Source: Arthrobacter sp. PAMC25564 (lineage in GTDB: Bacteria > Actinomycetota > Actinomycetes > Actinomycetales > Micrococcaceae). Taken from it: a stretch of DNA of 64,000 bases. Location of the stretch: assembly GCF_004798705.1 (NCBI RefSeq), contig NZ_CP039290.1:372001-436000 (forward strand). The letters are read 5' to 3'. A program made the translations under genes and the position numbers. The first letter of the stretch is position 1, and the number at the start of each line of letters is the position of its first letter. Positions 24,905 to 33,966 of the stretch are shown here, in pieces. The notes below the pieces were generated by a model. It was not told the DNA's origin, made no database searches, and saw only the letters and a list, made by a program, of their open reading frames with translations.

Positions 24905-25726
24905 GTGTTCGCCGAGGAACGCCAACAGCTGATCGTGGGGCTTATCTCCGTCAGCGGCCGGGCCAGCGTCACGGACCTGGCCGAGCGCTTCAGCATCACC
25001 ACGGAAACCGTCCGCCGGGACCTCGCCGCCCTCGAGGCGACCGGCAGCGTCCGGCGCGTCCACGGCGGCGCCGTCTCCCCGGACCGTTTCAGCACCGCCG
25101 AAGAAAGCGTCCTCGAGCGCACCGTCCAGCGGCAGCCGGAGAAGATCCGCATTGCCGAGGCCGCGCTGGCGCTCATCCCCCAGGGTCTCGCCGGAAGCAT
25201 CCTAATCGACGCCGGCTCCACCACCGAGGCCCTCGCCGAACTCCTGTCCGCCCGCACGGCGGCAACGGCCGCCGCGGCCTCGCCCGCCGCTGCCTCGGGC
25301 GCCGATGTCGAACTCGTCGTCATCACCCATTCGCTGCCCATCGCCGTAAAACTCTCCGGGGAACCCGGCATCGCCCTGCACCTGCTGGGCGGGAAGGTCC
25401 GCGGGATCACCCAGGCCGCCGTCGGCCAGTCCACTGTGGAAGCCGCCCGCAGGATCCGCCCGGACATTGCCTTCATCGGCACTAATGGCATCCACGCAGC
25501 CTTCGGGCTGAGCACTCCCGATCCTGAAGAAGCCGCCGTGAAGGCTGCCTTCGTCCAATCAGCGCGCCGCATCGTGGTGCTGGCTGATTCCTCCAAGCTG
25601 GACGCGGAAACGCTGGTCCAGTTCGCCTCGTTGAAAGATCTGGACACCGTGATCACAGACAGGAAACCCAGCCAGGCCCTTGCAGCAGCGCTTGCGGACG
25701 CCGGAGTGGAGGTGGTGGTCGCGTGA
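24905..25726 (+). CDS. DeoR-family regulator of fructose utilisation
   Basis: A 273-residue repressor starting at GTG 24905 just after GGAGG. The winged HTH (ERQQLIVGLISVSGRASVTDLAERFSITTETVRRDLAAL) is the DeoR signature, followed by the sugar-phosphate-binding DeoRC domain (ILIDAGSTTEALAELL ... PDIAFIGTNGI). An Ala-rich insert lies at about 115-135. It overlaps fruK by 4 bp (GTGA), so it is probably the local fructose regulator responding to fructose-1-phosphate or fructose-1,6-bisphosphate. Confidence 0.87.
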   Translation: MFAEERQQLIVGLISVSGRASVTDLAERFSITTETVRRDLAALEATGSVRRVHGGAVSPDRFSTAEESVLERTVQRQPEKIRIAEAALALIPQGLAGSILIDAGSTTEALAELLSARTAATAAAASPAAASGADVELVVITHSLPIAVKLSGEPGIALHLLGGKVRGITQAAVGQSTVEAARRIRPDIAFIGTNGIHAAFGLSTPDPEEAAVKAAFVQSARRIVVLADSSKLDAETLVQFASLKDLDTVITDRKPSQALAAALADAGVEVVVA

Positions 25727-26709
25727 TTGTCACCCTGACCGCCAACCCCAGCCTGGACCGCACCGTGGCCCTGCCGGGGCCCCTGCTCCGCGGCGAAGTC
25801 CAGCGGGCCGTCTCCGTCCGGCAGGAATCCGGAGGCAAGGGAGTGAACGTTTCCCGCGCCCTCGTGGCCTCCGGGCTGCAGACGGTCGCCGTGCTGCCCG
25901 GCGCCGAGGCCGATCCCGTGCTTGCCGGGCTACGCGACAGCGAGGTGCCGTTCGCGGCGCTGCCCATCGGCGAGCCGCTGCGCAGCAACGTGGCGCTCAC
26001 CGAGCCCGGCGGCGTCACCACCAAAATCAACGAACCCGGCCCAAGGCTCAGTGCGGACCAGCAGGAAGCCCTGATCGGGCTGCTGCTGGACCACTCCCAC
26101 GGGGCCAGCTGGGTCGTCCTGGCCGGCTCGCTCCCACCCGGAGTCCCAGCCGACTTCTACGCCACCGTCACCCGGCGGTTGCGCTCCATGAATGACGGCA
26201 ACGATGCACCGCGCATCGCCGTCGATTCCTCCGGCGAACCGCTCGCCGCCGCAATCTCCGGCGACGCCTCGGGAAAACCGGACCTGCTGAAACCCAACGC
26301 CGAGGAACTGGCGGAACTGGCTGCCGCAGCCGGATTCGCCACGGACAAGTCCGCCGAAGAACTCGAAGCGGATCCGGAGGCCGCCGCAGCGGCCGCCGCC
26401 GCCGTCGTGCGTTCCGGAGTGGGCGCAGTGCTGGCCACCCTCGGTTCCAAGGGGGCGGTCCTCGTAACGCCCGACGGCGCGTGGCTGGCCACGCATCCGC
26501 CGGTCAAGGCGGTCAGTACTGTCGGCGCCGGCGATTCCTCGCTTGCCGGCTACCTGCTCGCCGCCAGCCAGGGCGCCGCCCCGGCCGACTGCCTCCGACA
26601 GGCGGTGGCCCATGGTGCCGCCGCCGCGTCCCTGCCGGGCTCCACCGTCCCGGCAGTCCACCAAACCACCCCTGACGCCGTAACCATCACGGCCCTCCGG
26701 AAGGATTGA
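25723..26709 (+). CDS. fruK: 1-phosphofructokinase
   Basis: A 328-residue PfkB-family kinase phosphorylating fructose-1-phosphate to fructose-1,6-bisphosphate. The N-terminus MIVTLTANPSLDRTV and 'VRQESGGKGVNVSRALVASG' are the 1-PFK substrate motifs. 'VKAVSTVGAGDSSLAGYLLA' is the anion-hole motif with the catalytic Asp. It starts with GTG inside the stop of the regulator gene and is immediately followed by the EIIABC gene, completing the fructose pathway. Confidence 0.93.
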   Translation: MIVTLTANPSLDRTVALPGPLLRGEVQRAVSVRQESGGKGVNVSRALVASGLQTVAVLPGAEADPVLAGLRDSEVPFAALPIGEPLRSNVALTEPGGVTTKINEPGPRLSADQQEALIGLLLDHSHGASWVVLAGSLPPGVPADFYATVTRRLRSMNDGNDAPRIAVDSSGEPLAAAISGDASGKPDLLKPNAEELAELAAAAGFATDKSAEELEADPEAAAAAAAAVVRSGVGAVLATLGSKGAVLVTPDGAWLATHPPVKAVSTVGAGDSSLAGYLLAASQGAAPADCLRQAVAHGAAAASLPGSTVPAVHQTTPDAVTITALRKD

Positions 26710-26711
26710 CA

Positions 26712-28772
26712 ATGACCCAGCTCATCACCACCGATCTGGTCGAGCTCGACCAGAACCTGGGCGGTTCGCCCGAGGACGTGATCCGGCACCTGGCAGGCAG
26801 GGTTGCGGCCAACGGACGCGCCACCGAAGTCGAAGGCCTCTTTGCCGACGCCTTCGCCCGGGAGCAGAAGACCGCCACCGGCGTCCCCGGCGGCATCGCA
26901 ATCCCGCATTGCCGCTCGACGGCGGTCACCGAGCCCACCCTGGCGATGGCACGGCTCTCCCAGCCGGTCGATTTCGGCGCCAAGGACGGCCCGGCGGACC
27001 TGATCTTCTTCATCGCGGCGCCCGAAGGCGCGGACCAGGAGCACCTCAAACTCCTCTCAAGGCTGGCCCGCTCGCTGATCAAAAAGGACTTCACGGCAGC
27101 CCTGCGCGCCGCGTCCTCCCCTACGGAAATCGTTGAACTGGTCGACGGCGCACTGGCTGACAAGCCCGCGGCCCACGCCGCACCCGAGGCTCCCGCCGAA
27201 GCCGCGGCGCCCGCCGCCGGTGCCGTTGCGGCCGGTGCAGCTGCCGGCGCTCGGGGCCCCAAGCGCCTCGTGGCGGTCACCGCGTGCCCCACCGGCATCG
27301 CCCACACCTACATGGCCGCCGACTCGCTCGTGGCCGCGGCCCGGGAGGTCGGGGTGGACCTGCAGGTGGAGACCCAGGGTTCCTCCGGCGCCAAGCCGCT
27401 GGATCCTGCGGTCATCGCCGCCGCGGACGCCGTGATCTTCGCCGTGGATGTAGACGTCCGCGGCAAGGAGCGCTTCGCCGGCAAGCCCGTCATCAACGCC
27501 CCGGTCAAGCGCGGCATCGACGAGCCGGACAAGATGATCCAGGAAGCCCTGGCCGCCGCCGACAACCCGAACGCCCGCCGCGTGCCGCACTTCGGGGCGG
27601 AGGAGCAGGCCGAACACGAGGCCGAGGAGAAGGGCGAGCACATCGGCCAGAAGCTGAAGAAGGCCCTGCTCACGGGTGTCAGCTACATGATCCCGTTCGT
27701 CGCAGGCGGCGGTCTGCTGATCGCCCTCGGCTTCCTGATGGGCGGCTACCTGATCACGAAGTACGCGGATGCGATCGTCGTGGACAACAGCCTCTTCAAC
27801 CTGCCGACCCAGTTCCCGGACAACGCCTGGGGCCCGCTCGGCGCCTACATCGGCGCGGTCCTGTTCAAGATCGGCGCACTGTCGCTGGGCTTCCTGGTGC
27901 CGGCCCTGGCCGGCTACATCGCCTACGGGATCGCTGACCGGCCGGGCATCGCGCCGGGCTTCGTCGCCGGCGCCGTTGCCGGGTTCATGGGTGCCGGCTT
28001 CCTCGGCGGCATCGTCGGCGGCCTGCTCGCCGGCTACATCGCCCTGGTGATCGGACGGATCCAGGTTGCCCGCTGGCTGCGCGGCCTGATGCCGGTGGTC
28101 ATCATCCCGCTGCTGGCCTCGCTCGTCGCGTCCGGCCTGATGTTCCTGATCCTGGGCGGTCCGATCGCCGCCATCAGCAAGGGCCTCAGCGGCTGGCTGT
28201 CCGGCCTCACCGGCGCCAGCGCCATCGCCCTCGGCGTGATCCTCGGCCTGATGATGTGCTTCGACCTCGGCGGTCCGGTCAACAAGGTGGCCTATTCCTT
28301 CGCCGTAGCCGGCCTCGGCGCCGCAAGCATGGACAACCAGGCTCCCTGGCAGATCATGGCCGCGGTGATGGCGTCCGGCATGGTTCCGCCCCTGGCCATG
28401 GCACTCGCCACGGTCCTGGACAAGCAGCGCTTCAGCCTGGCCGAGCGTGAAAACGGCAAGGCGGCCTGGTTGCTGGGCGCCTCGTTCATCTCCGAAGGCG
28501 CCATCCCCTTCGCTGCCGCCGACCCGCTCCGGGTCATTCCGGCCAGCATGCTCGGCGGGGCCATCACCGGAGCCATCTCGATGGCGGCCGGAGTCGGGTC
28601 CAAGGCTCCGCACGGCGGAATCTTCGTCTTCTTCGCCATCGACAACTTCGTGATGTTCGTTGTCGCCATCCTGGTCGGAACCGTCGTCACCGCGCTGAGC
28701 GTACTGGCGCTCAAGCGCTGGGCAGTCAAGAAGTCCGTTGATACGGTGGAAGCGGTTCCCGTAACCGTCTGA
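26712..28772 (+). CDS. fruA: Fructose-specific PTS enzyme IIABC
   Basis: A 686-residue permease. Domain order is IIA (about 1-150; phospho-His in GGIAIPHCRST), an Ala/Pro linker, IIB-fru (about 180-275; phospho-Cys in VAVTACPTGIAHTYMAADSL) and the membrane IIC domain (about 315-675, about 9-10 helices). It imports fructose and phosphorylates it at C1, using HPr encoded downstream. The ATG at 26712, with AAGGA upstream, is preferred to a TTG two codons earlier. It starts 3 nt after the fruK stop. Confidence 0.94.
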   Translation: MTQLITTDLVELDQNLGGSPEDVIRHLAGRVAANGRATEVEGLFADAFAREQKTATGVPGGIAIPHCRSTAVTEPTLAMARLSQPVDFGAKDGPADLIFFIAAPEGADQEHLKLLSRLARSLIKKDFTAALRAASSPTEIVELVDGALADKPAAHAAPEAPAEAAAPAAGAVAAGAAAGARGPKRLVAVTACPTGIAHTYMAADSLVAAAREVGVDLQVETQGSSGAKPLDPAVIAAADAVIFAVDVDVRGKERFAGKPVINAPVKRGIDEPDKMIQEALAAADNPNARRVPHFGAEEQAEHEAEEKGEHIGQKLKKALLTGVSYMIPFVAGGGLLIALGFLMGGYLITKYADAIVVDNSLFNLPTQFPDNAWGPLGAYIGAVLFKIGALSLGFLVPALAGYIAYGIADRPGIAPGFVAGAVAGFMGAGFLGGIVGGLLAGYIALVIGRIQVARWLRGLMPVVIIPLLASLVASGLMFLILGGPIAAISKGLSGWLSGLTGASAIALGVILGLMMCFDLGGPVNKVAYSFAVAGLGAASMDNQAPWQIMAAVMASGMVPPLAMALATVLDKQRFSLAERENGKAAWLLGASFISEGAIPFAAADPLRVIPASMLGGAITGAISMAAGVGSKAPHGGIFVFFAIDNFVMFVVAILVGTVVTALSVLALKRWAVKKSVDTVEAVPVTV

Positions 28773-28830
28773 GCCGGTCCAGCAATACTTCCCCAACTGA
28801 CATTCCCAAAGCTGAAATCAAGGAGCAGAA

Positions 28831-29109
28831 ATGACCGAACGTAACGCCACCATTGCCAGCCGGGTCGGGCTGCACGCCCGCCCGGCGGCCATCTTCGCCG
28901 AGGCAGCAGGCGAGTTCGATCTTGAAATCACCATCGCGCGGCTGGGCGAGCCGGAAGACGAGGCCATGGACGCCGCCAGCATCCTGTCGCTGATGAGCCT
29001 GGGCGCCTCACACGGCGAGGTTGTGGTGTTGCGGGCCGAGGGCGAAGGCTCCGACGCGGCGCTGGAACGCCTCGTGCAGATCCTTGAGACGGATCACGAC
29101 GCCGAATAG
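28831..29109 (+). CDS. ptsH: Phosphocarrier protein HPr
   Basis: A 92-residue protein with the active-site motif SRVGLHARPAAIF (His15) and the regulatory-Ser region 'DAASILSLMSLGASHGEVV'. It carries the phosphoryl group from EI to EIIA. RBS AAGGAGCAG lies just before the ATG. It is 58 bp behind fruA and probably co-transcribed. No EI gene is in the window. A strong hairpin follows. Confidence 0.95.
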   Translation: MTERNATIASRVGLHARPAAIFAEAAGEFDLEITIARLGEPEDEAMDAASILSLMSLGASHGEVVVLRAEGEGSDAALERLVQILETDHDAE

Positions 29110-29123
29110 CAGCGCAGCGGCTC

Positions 29124-29169
29124 CCGGAGGCCCGGCTGCACCCTGAACGGGGTGTGGCCGGGCCTCCGG
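29124..29169. terminator. Hairpin terminator after ptsH
   Basis: CCGGAGGCCCGGC (29124-29136) and GCCGGGCCTCCGG (29157-29169) form a perfect 13-bp stem with a 20-nt loop. A clear U tract is missing, as often in actinobacteria. It marks the end of the fructose operon. Confidence 0.75.
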
Positions 29170-29375
29170 CGTTCCAGACGGTCCTTGAGGGGATCCCATA
29201 AGGGAACTTAGTAAAAGCTTGTCTAGGCCCGGCTGCGCCGCTAGTTTTTAATCCTCAGCTCTCCTTTTCCGGAATCCGAGGTAGCCATGCCCGCGAGGAA
29301 GTACGCGCTCACCTCCGCACTCAGGAACTCCTGATCCCGATGGCCGCGGCCGGCAAGGGCGCGCCTTCCGAAGCC

Positions 29376-30365
29376 TCAGGCCCCCTTGCGGGTGCTCTTG
29401 GCGGCGGCTTGGGGGGCTGCCTTGGCGGCCCTCGACGCAGCCTTAGGGGCAGCCGCGGCCGTGGTCTTCGAAGCGGTTTTGCCCGTGGTCCTGGCAGCCG
29501 CCGCCTTCGGGGCGGCCGTCGCGGCCGTGGTGGCGGCAGGCTTGCCGGCGGATTTGTCCCGGGCGGACGCTGCCCCGGCTCCGCGCTTCTTCTCCAGGCT
29601 CCGTTTGAGTGCTTCCATCAGGTCGATCACTTCGCCGTCGCCGGCGTCGGCGGCCGGTACTCCGAAGGTTTCCTCGGTGTCCAGCGACTCCCCCTTCTCC
29701 AGCTTCGCCTCGATCAGCTGGCGCAGCTGGATCTGGTAGTCGTCCGTGAACTGGTCCGGCTCGAAGTCCGTGGCCATCGAATCCACCAGGGCAGCGGACA
29801 TTTCCCGTTCCTGGGCGGAGATACGGACCGGGGTTTCGAGGGCCGGGAAGCTGGCTTCGCGCACCTCGTCCGCCCAGAGCAGGGACTGCAGCATCAGCAC
29901 CTCGTCGCGGATCCGCAGGGCGCCCAGCCGGGTCTTCTCGCGCAGGGCGAACTGGACAATGGCCACCCGGTCCGTGTCCTCGAGGGCGCCGCGAAGCAGC
30001 ACGTAGGCCTTGGGCGACTTCGAATCCGGTTCAAGGTAGTAGCTCTTCTCGAACATGATGGGATCGAGCTGGTCCGCCGGAACGAACTGCACCACTTCAA
30101 TCTCGTGGCTGTTCTCCGCGGGGATGGACTTCAGCTCCTCCCGACTGAGGACCACGGTGCGGCCGTCGTCCTCGTAGGCCTTGTCGATGTCCTCGTAGTC
30201 CACGATCTTGCTGCAGACCTCGCAGCGGCGCTGGTAGCGGATCCGTCCGCCGTCGGCGTTGTGGACCTGATGAAGGCTGATGTCGTGGTCCTCGGTGGCG
30301 CTGTAGGCCTTGACCGGGACGTTGACCAGCCCGAACGCTATCGCACCTTTCCAGATGGCTCTCAT
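29376..30365 (-). CDS. ku: Ku homodimer, non-homologous end-joining protein
   Basis: A 329-residue protein. The start at 30365 gives the canonical bacterial Ku N-terminus MRAIWKGAIAFGLVNVPVK. The core (about 1-265) forms the DNA-encircling ring, with 'CEVCSKIVDYEDIDKAYE' and 'YYLEPD...KAYVLLRGAL'. The last 65 residues are a Lys/Ala/Thr-rich tail (KSAGKPAATTAA...KSTRKGA), like the basic C-terminal extensions that aid DNA binding. Ku binds double-strand ends and recruits LigD, encoded divergently just 40 bp away. I see no clear Shine-Dalgarno, so the message may be leaderless. Confidence 0.94.
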   Translation of the reverse strand: MRAIWKGAIAFGLVNVPVKAYSATEDHDISLHQVHNADGGRIRYQRRCEVCSKIVDYEDIDKAYEDDGRTVVLSREELKSIPAENSHEIEVVQFVPADQLDPIMFEKSYYLEPDSKSPKAYVLLRGALEDTDRVAIVQFALREKTRLGALRIRDEVLMLQSLLWADEVREASFPALETPVRISAQEREMSAALVDSMATDFEPDQFTDDYQIQLRQLIEAKLEKGESLDTEETFGVPAADAGDGEVIDLMEALKRSLEKKRGAGAASARDKSAGKPAATTAATAAPKAAAARTTGKTASKTTAAAAPKAASRAAKAAPQAAAKSTRKGA

Positions 30366-30405
30366 GGAACAAGTGAACAACAGACTTGTGCGGAGGTGAA
30401 GACCG

Positions 30406-32970
30406 TTGGCCAACGGCAAGACTCCGCCCGGTAAGGCTTCGTCCGGCGATCCGGGCCCGTCAAACGGCAAGCAGCGGGTCCGGATCGCCGGGCGCGAACT
30501 GACCGTGAGCAACCTCGACAAGGTGATGTATCCGGAAACGGGCACCACCAAGGGCGACGTCCTGGCCTACTATGCCGCCGTGGCGCAGGTGCTGATCCCG
30601 GCCGCCGCCAACCGGCCGGCCACGCGGAAGCGCTGGGTGCACGGGGTGGGCACCGCAGCGGCACCGGGCGAGATGTTCTTCCAGAAGAACCTGGACGAGT
30701 CGACGCCGGGCTGGGTGCCGCGCGCCTCGATCAGGCACAAGGAGCGCACCAACCAGTACCCGCTCGTCAATGACCCGGCCACGCTGGCCTGGCTCGCGCA
30801 GATCGCCGCCCTGGAGATCCATGTGCCGCAGTGGCGCGTCGACTCGCACGGGAACGCGATGCCACCGGACCGGATGGTCCTGGACCTGGATCCGGGCGAG
30901 GGTGCGGGTCTGGCCGAATGCGCGGAAGTCGCCAGGCTGGCCCGCGCCATCCTGCGGGACGTGGGGCTGGACCCGGTGCCGGTGACGAGCGGCAGCAAGG
31001 GCATCCACCTCTACGCGGCGCTGGACGGGACCCGCAGTTCGGAACAGATTTCCGAGTTCGCCCATGAGCTGGCAAGGGCCCTGGAGTCCGACTATCCGGA
31101 GCTGGCGGTGAGCGATATGAAGAAGACGCTGCGCAGCGGCAAGGTACTGGTGGACTGGAGCCAGAACAGTGCCGCGAAAACCACCATCGTCCCGTATTCC
31201 CTCCGCGGGCGGCTGAAACCGATGGTGGCGGCACCCCGGACCTGGCGCGAGCTCAGCTCCCCCTCCCTGCACCAGCTGGACTACCGGGAGGTGATGCGGC
31301 GGGTGAAGGCCGGGAAGGATCCCTTCGCCGTGATCTCCGGGGGCACCCGGCACGGCGGCCATCCGGACGCAGCCGCCAGCAACCGGGGCGGCGGCGGGCA
31401 GGAGGAAGACCAGACGGGCGGCCACGCGGAAGGCCCGGGCGACGGCGGCGACGCGGACCCACGCCTGGAGCTGTACCGCAGCAAACGGGACGCGGCCGGC
31501 ACCCCCGAGCCGTTCACGGCGGAACGGCACGACGGCGAGGCTGACGGCGGCACGCAGCGGGAAAAGTTCGTGATCCAGGAGCACCATGCCCGCCGGCTGC
31601 ACCACGACTTCCGGCTGGAGCGCGACGGCGTGCTGGTGTCCTGGGCCCTGCCCAGGGGCGTCCCCACCAGCAAGACGCAGAACCACCTCGCGGTCCAGAC
31701 CGAGGACCACCCGATGGACTATGCCGACTTCGAGGGCACCATCCCGAAAGGCCAATACGGCGCCGGCACGGTCAGCATCTGGGACCACGGTTACTACGAA
31801 TGTGAAAAATGGGTCGCCGGCAAGGAAGTCATCGCCACCCTCACGGGAGCAGACGACGGCGGCCTGGGCGGCACGCGCAGGTTCGCCCTGATCCACACCG
31901 GCCAGGGCAACGACCAGTGGCTCATCCACCTGATGGACCCGCCAGGGCAGGCGAAGGGGCACACCGCTGCGCCGGCCACCGCCGGCGCGGGCCGATCCGA
32001 ACCGGCCGCCGGTTCCGCGGAGTTCCGGCCGATGCTGGCCAGTTCCGGGACCACCGCGGACCTGGCTGGCAAGGACTGGCAGTTTGAACTCAAGTGGGAC
32101 GGGGTGCGCGCGCTGATCGTCGGCGACGCCGGGAAGATCCGTCTCATCAGCCGCAACGGCAAGGACATGTCCGCGACGTACCCGGAGCTGACCGACCGCA
32201 TCTGCTGGCCCGAACGGGACTTCACCGCCGACGGCGAGATCGTCGCCGTCGGACCCTCCGGCCGGCCCGATTTCGGGCTCCTGCAAGGGCGGATGAAACT
32301 CACCAAACCGGACGACGTCGCCAAGGCGCTGTCCTCCACCCCCGTGCGGCTGATGCTGTTCGATCTGCTGTCCGACGGCGGCGAGGACCTTCGCCGACTG
32401 CCCCTGCGGGACCGCCGGCCCCGCCTGGAGAGGTTCTTCCGGCACTCGGCTTGCCCGGTCGAGCTCTCAGGACTGGTCGCCGGCGACGCCAGGTACATTC
32501 TGGAGAGCGCCGCGGAGCTGGGGCTTGAAGGGGTGATGGCCAAGCGGACGGACGGCCGCTACGTCGGGCAGCGCAGCAGGTCCTGGCTCAAGCTCAAGCT
32601 CGAACGCACCCAGGAGGTGGTGGTCGGCGGCTGGCGCCCGGGGAAGGGCGAGCGGGAGCACTCCGTAGGGTCACTCCTGCTCGGCATCCCCGAAGGCGCC
32701 AGGCTGCGGTACGTGGGGCGGGTGGGCACTGGCTTCAGCACCCGTGAACTCAAGGAACTCCGGCAGCAGCTCGATGCCATGCCGCGGAAGACCTCCCCCT
32801 TCGGCGAGGTGCCGGCCGCTGATGCCGCGGACGCCCAGTGGGTGCGTGCCAAGCTCGTCGGGGAAGTGAGCTACGCGGAATGGACCGGAAGCGGCAAGCT
32901 CCGGCACCCGGTGTGGCGTGGCTGGCGGCTGGACAAGGCACCGGCCGACGTGGTGATGGAGCCCGGCTGA
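30406..32970 (+). CDS. ligD: Multifunctional DNA ligase D (POL-PE-LIG)
   Basis: An 854-residue three-domain repair enzyme. The TTG start at 30406 follows GGAGGT by 8 nt. The primase-polymerase domain comes first (about 25-300; metal-binding Asp160 and Asp162 in VLDLDPGEG). Next is the 3'-phosphoesterase (about 385-530; HHARRLHHDFRLE from His393, then FEGTIPKGQYGAG), and last the ATP-dependent ligase (about 540-854; nucleophile Lys563 in ELKWDGVRALI, 'FTADGEIVAV'). The POL-PE-LIG order matches mycobacterial LigD rather than the PE-LIG-POL order of Pseudomonas. A low-complexity linker lies at about 315-380. It works with Ku in end joining. Confidence 0.95.
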   Translation: MANGKTPPGKASSGDPGPSNGKQRVRIAGRELTVSNLDKVMYPETGTTKGDVLAYYAAVAQVLIPAAANRPATRKRWVHGVGTAAAPGEMFFQKNLDESTPGWVPRASIRHKERTNQYPLVNDPATLAWLAQIAALEIHVPQWRVDSHGNAMPPDRMVLDLDPGEGAGLAECAEVARLARAILRDVGLDPVPVTSGSKGIHLYAALDGTRSSEQISEFAHELARALESDYPELAVSDMKKTLRSGKVLVDWSQNSAAKTTIVPYSLRGRLKPMVAAPRTWRELSSPSLHQLDYREVMRRVKAGKDPFAVISGGTRHGGHPDAAASNRGGGGQEEDQTGGHAEGPGDGGDADPRLELYRSKRDAAGTPEPFTAERHDGEADGGTQREKFVIQEHHARRLHHDFRLERDGVLVSWALPRGVPTSKTQNHLAVQTEDHPMDYADFEGTIPKGQYGAGTVSIWDHGYYECEKWVAGKEVIATLTGADDGGLGGTRRFALIHTGQGNDQWLIHLMDPPGQAKGHTAAPATAGAGRSEPAAGSAEFRPMLASSGTTADLAGKDWQFELKWDGVRALIVGDAGKIRLISRNGKDMSATYPELTDRICWPERDFTADGEIVAVGPSGRPDFGLLQGRMKLTKPDDVAKALSSTPVRLMLFDLLSDGGEDLRRLPLRDRRPRLERFFRHSACPVELSGLVAGDARYILESAAELGLEGVMAKRTDGRYVGQRSRSWLKLKLERTQEVVVGGWRPGKGEREHSVGSLLLGIPEGARLRYVGRVGTGFSTRELKELRQQLDAMPRKTSPFGEVPAADAADAQWVRAKLVGEVSYAEWTGSGKLRHPVWRGWRLDKAPADVVMEPG

Positions 32971-33013
32971 GCGTCCGCCGCAATCACGCCAGGCGCGAGG
33001 AAAGCGACCTGAG

Positions 33014-33964
33014 TCAGCGGAAGGCGCTGACCTCGGCCGCGGTGGGGTAGGCGGTCTGGGTGCCCTTGCGCGTGGCCGCCATGGCCGCGGCCACGGAGGC
33101 ATAGCGGGCGGCGTCCACCAGCGCGTCCCCGGCGGCCAGGCGCGCGGCAACGGCACCGGTGAAGGCGTCTCCGGCGCCGGTGGTGTCCACGGCGTCCACC
33201 CGGGTGGGCGCAATCCGCACCACCGGGGTGTCGGAGGTTGAGTCCAGCACCACGGAGCCCTGCGAGCCTAACGTCACCAGCACCTGCGCCAGCCCGTAGG
33301 CGGCAAACTGCGCCACGGCGGCCTCCCACTCGGTTTCCGGCGCCTCCGGCGACGGCATGTCGAAGCCGCCCAGGAACTGCGAGGCCTCGTGGGCGTTGAC
33401 CAGCAGCACATCAGTCAGCCCCGCCAGCGCCTGCGGAATCTGCGCATACGGCGAGAGGTTCAGCAGCACCCGGGCGCCAGCGTTGTGCCCGGCCTGCGCG
33501 GCCGCCTGCACCGTCGCCAGCGGCACCTCCAGGCACAGCCCGACGACGGCGGCGCCGTCGAAGGCGGCCGGGTCCACATGCTCCGATGCCAGCGTTCCGT
33601 TGGCGCCAGCGGCGATGATGATGGAGTTCTCCCCGGCCGCGTCAACGGAAATCACCGCGACGCCGGTGGGCTCGGCCGTGTGCCGGACGCGCGTGACGTC
33701 CACGCCCGCCCCTGCCGTGGAGGCCAGCAGCATTGCGCCGTTCGCGTCATTGCCCACCGCACCGATCAGCGTGACGGCGCCACCGAGCCGGGCCGCGGCC
33801 ACGGCCTGGTTGGCGCTCTTGCCACCCGGATTCACGGCAAAGCCGCTGCCGTGCAGGGTTTCGCCCGGCAGCGGCAGCCGTTCAGTGTAGATGGTCAGGT
33901 CCGCGTTCAAGGAGCCCACCACCACAATGCGGCCGGCGTTTCCGGTCTTGGTCGGTGCCTCCAT
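33014..33964 (-). CDS. rbsK: Ribokinase
   Basis: A 316-residue PfkB kinase. 'IVVVGSLNADLTIYTERLPLPGET' and 'FAVNPGGKSANQAVAAARLG' bind ribose; 'VDAVDTTGAGDAFTGAVAARLAAGD' carries the catalytic Asp and anion hole. It converts ribose to ribose-5-phosphate. It is the third gene after the nucleoside hydrolase and the transporter, 2 bp from the latter, so ribose released from nucleosides is its probable substrate. It converges with ligD. Confidence 0.92.
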   Translation of the reverse strand: MEAPTKTGNAGRIVVVGSLNADLTIYTERLPLPGETLHGSGFAVNPGGKSANQAVAAARLGGAVTLIGAVGNDANGAMLLASTAGAGVDVTRVRHTAEPTGVAVISVDAAGENSIIIAAGANGTLASEHVDPAAFDGAAVVGLCLEVPLATVQAAAQAGHNAGARVLLNLSPYAQIPQALAGLTDVLLVNAHEASQFLGGFDMPSPEAPETEWEAAVAQFAAYGLAQVLVTLGSQGSVVLDSTSDTPVVRIAPTRVDAVDTTGAGDAFTGAVAARLAAGDALVDAARYASVAAAMAATRKGTQTAYPTAAEVSAFR

Positions 33965-33966
33965 GG

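Noticed and set aside
27057..28796. 579-residue minus-strand open frame
   Set aside because: It is antisense to fruA, with typical shadow composition rich in Asp, Gly, His and Gln.
30460..32445. 661-residue minus-strand open frame
   Set aside because: It is antisense to ligD; the plus frame has all three LigD domains and their catalytic residues.
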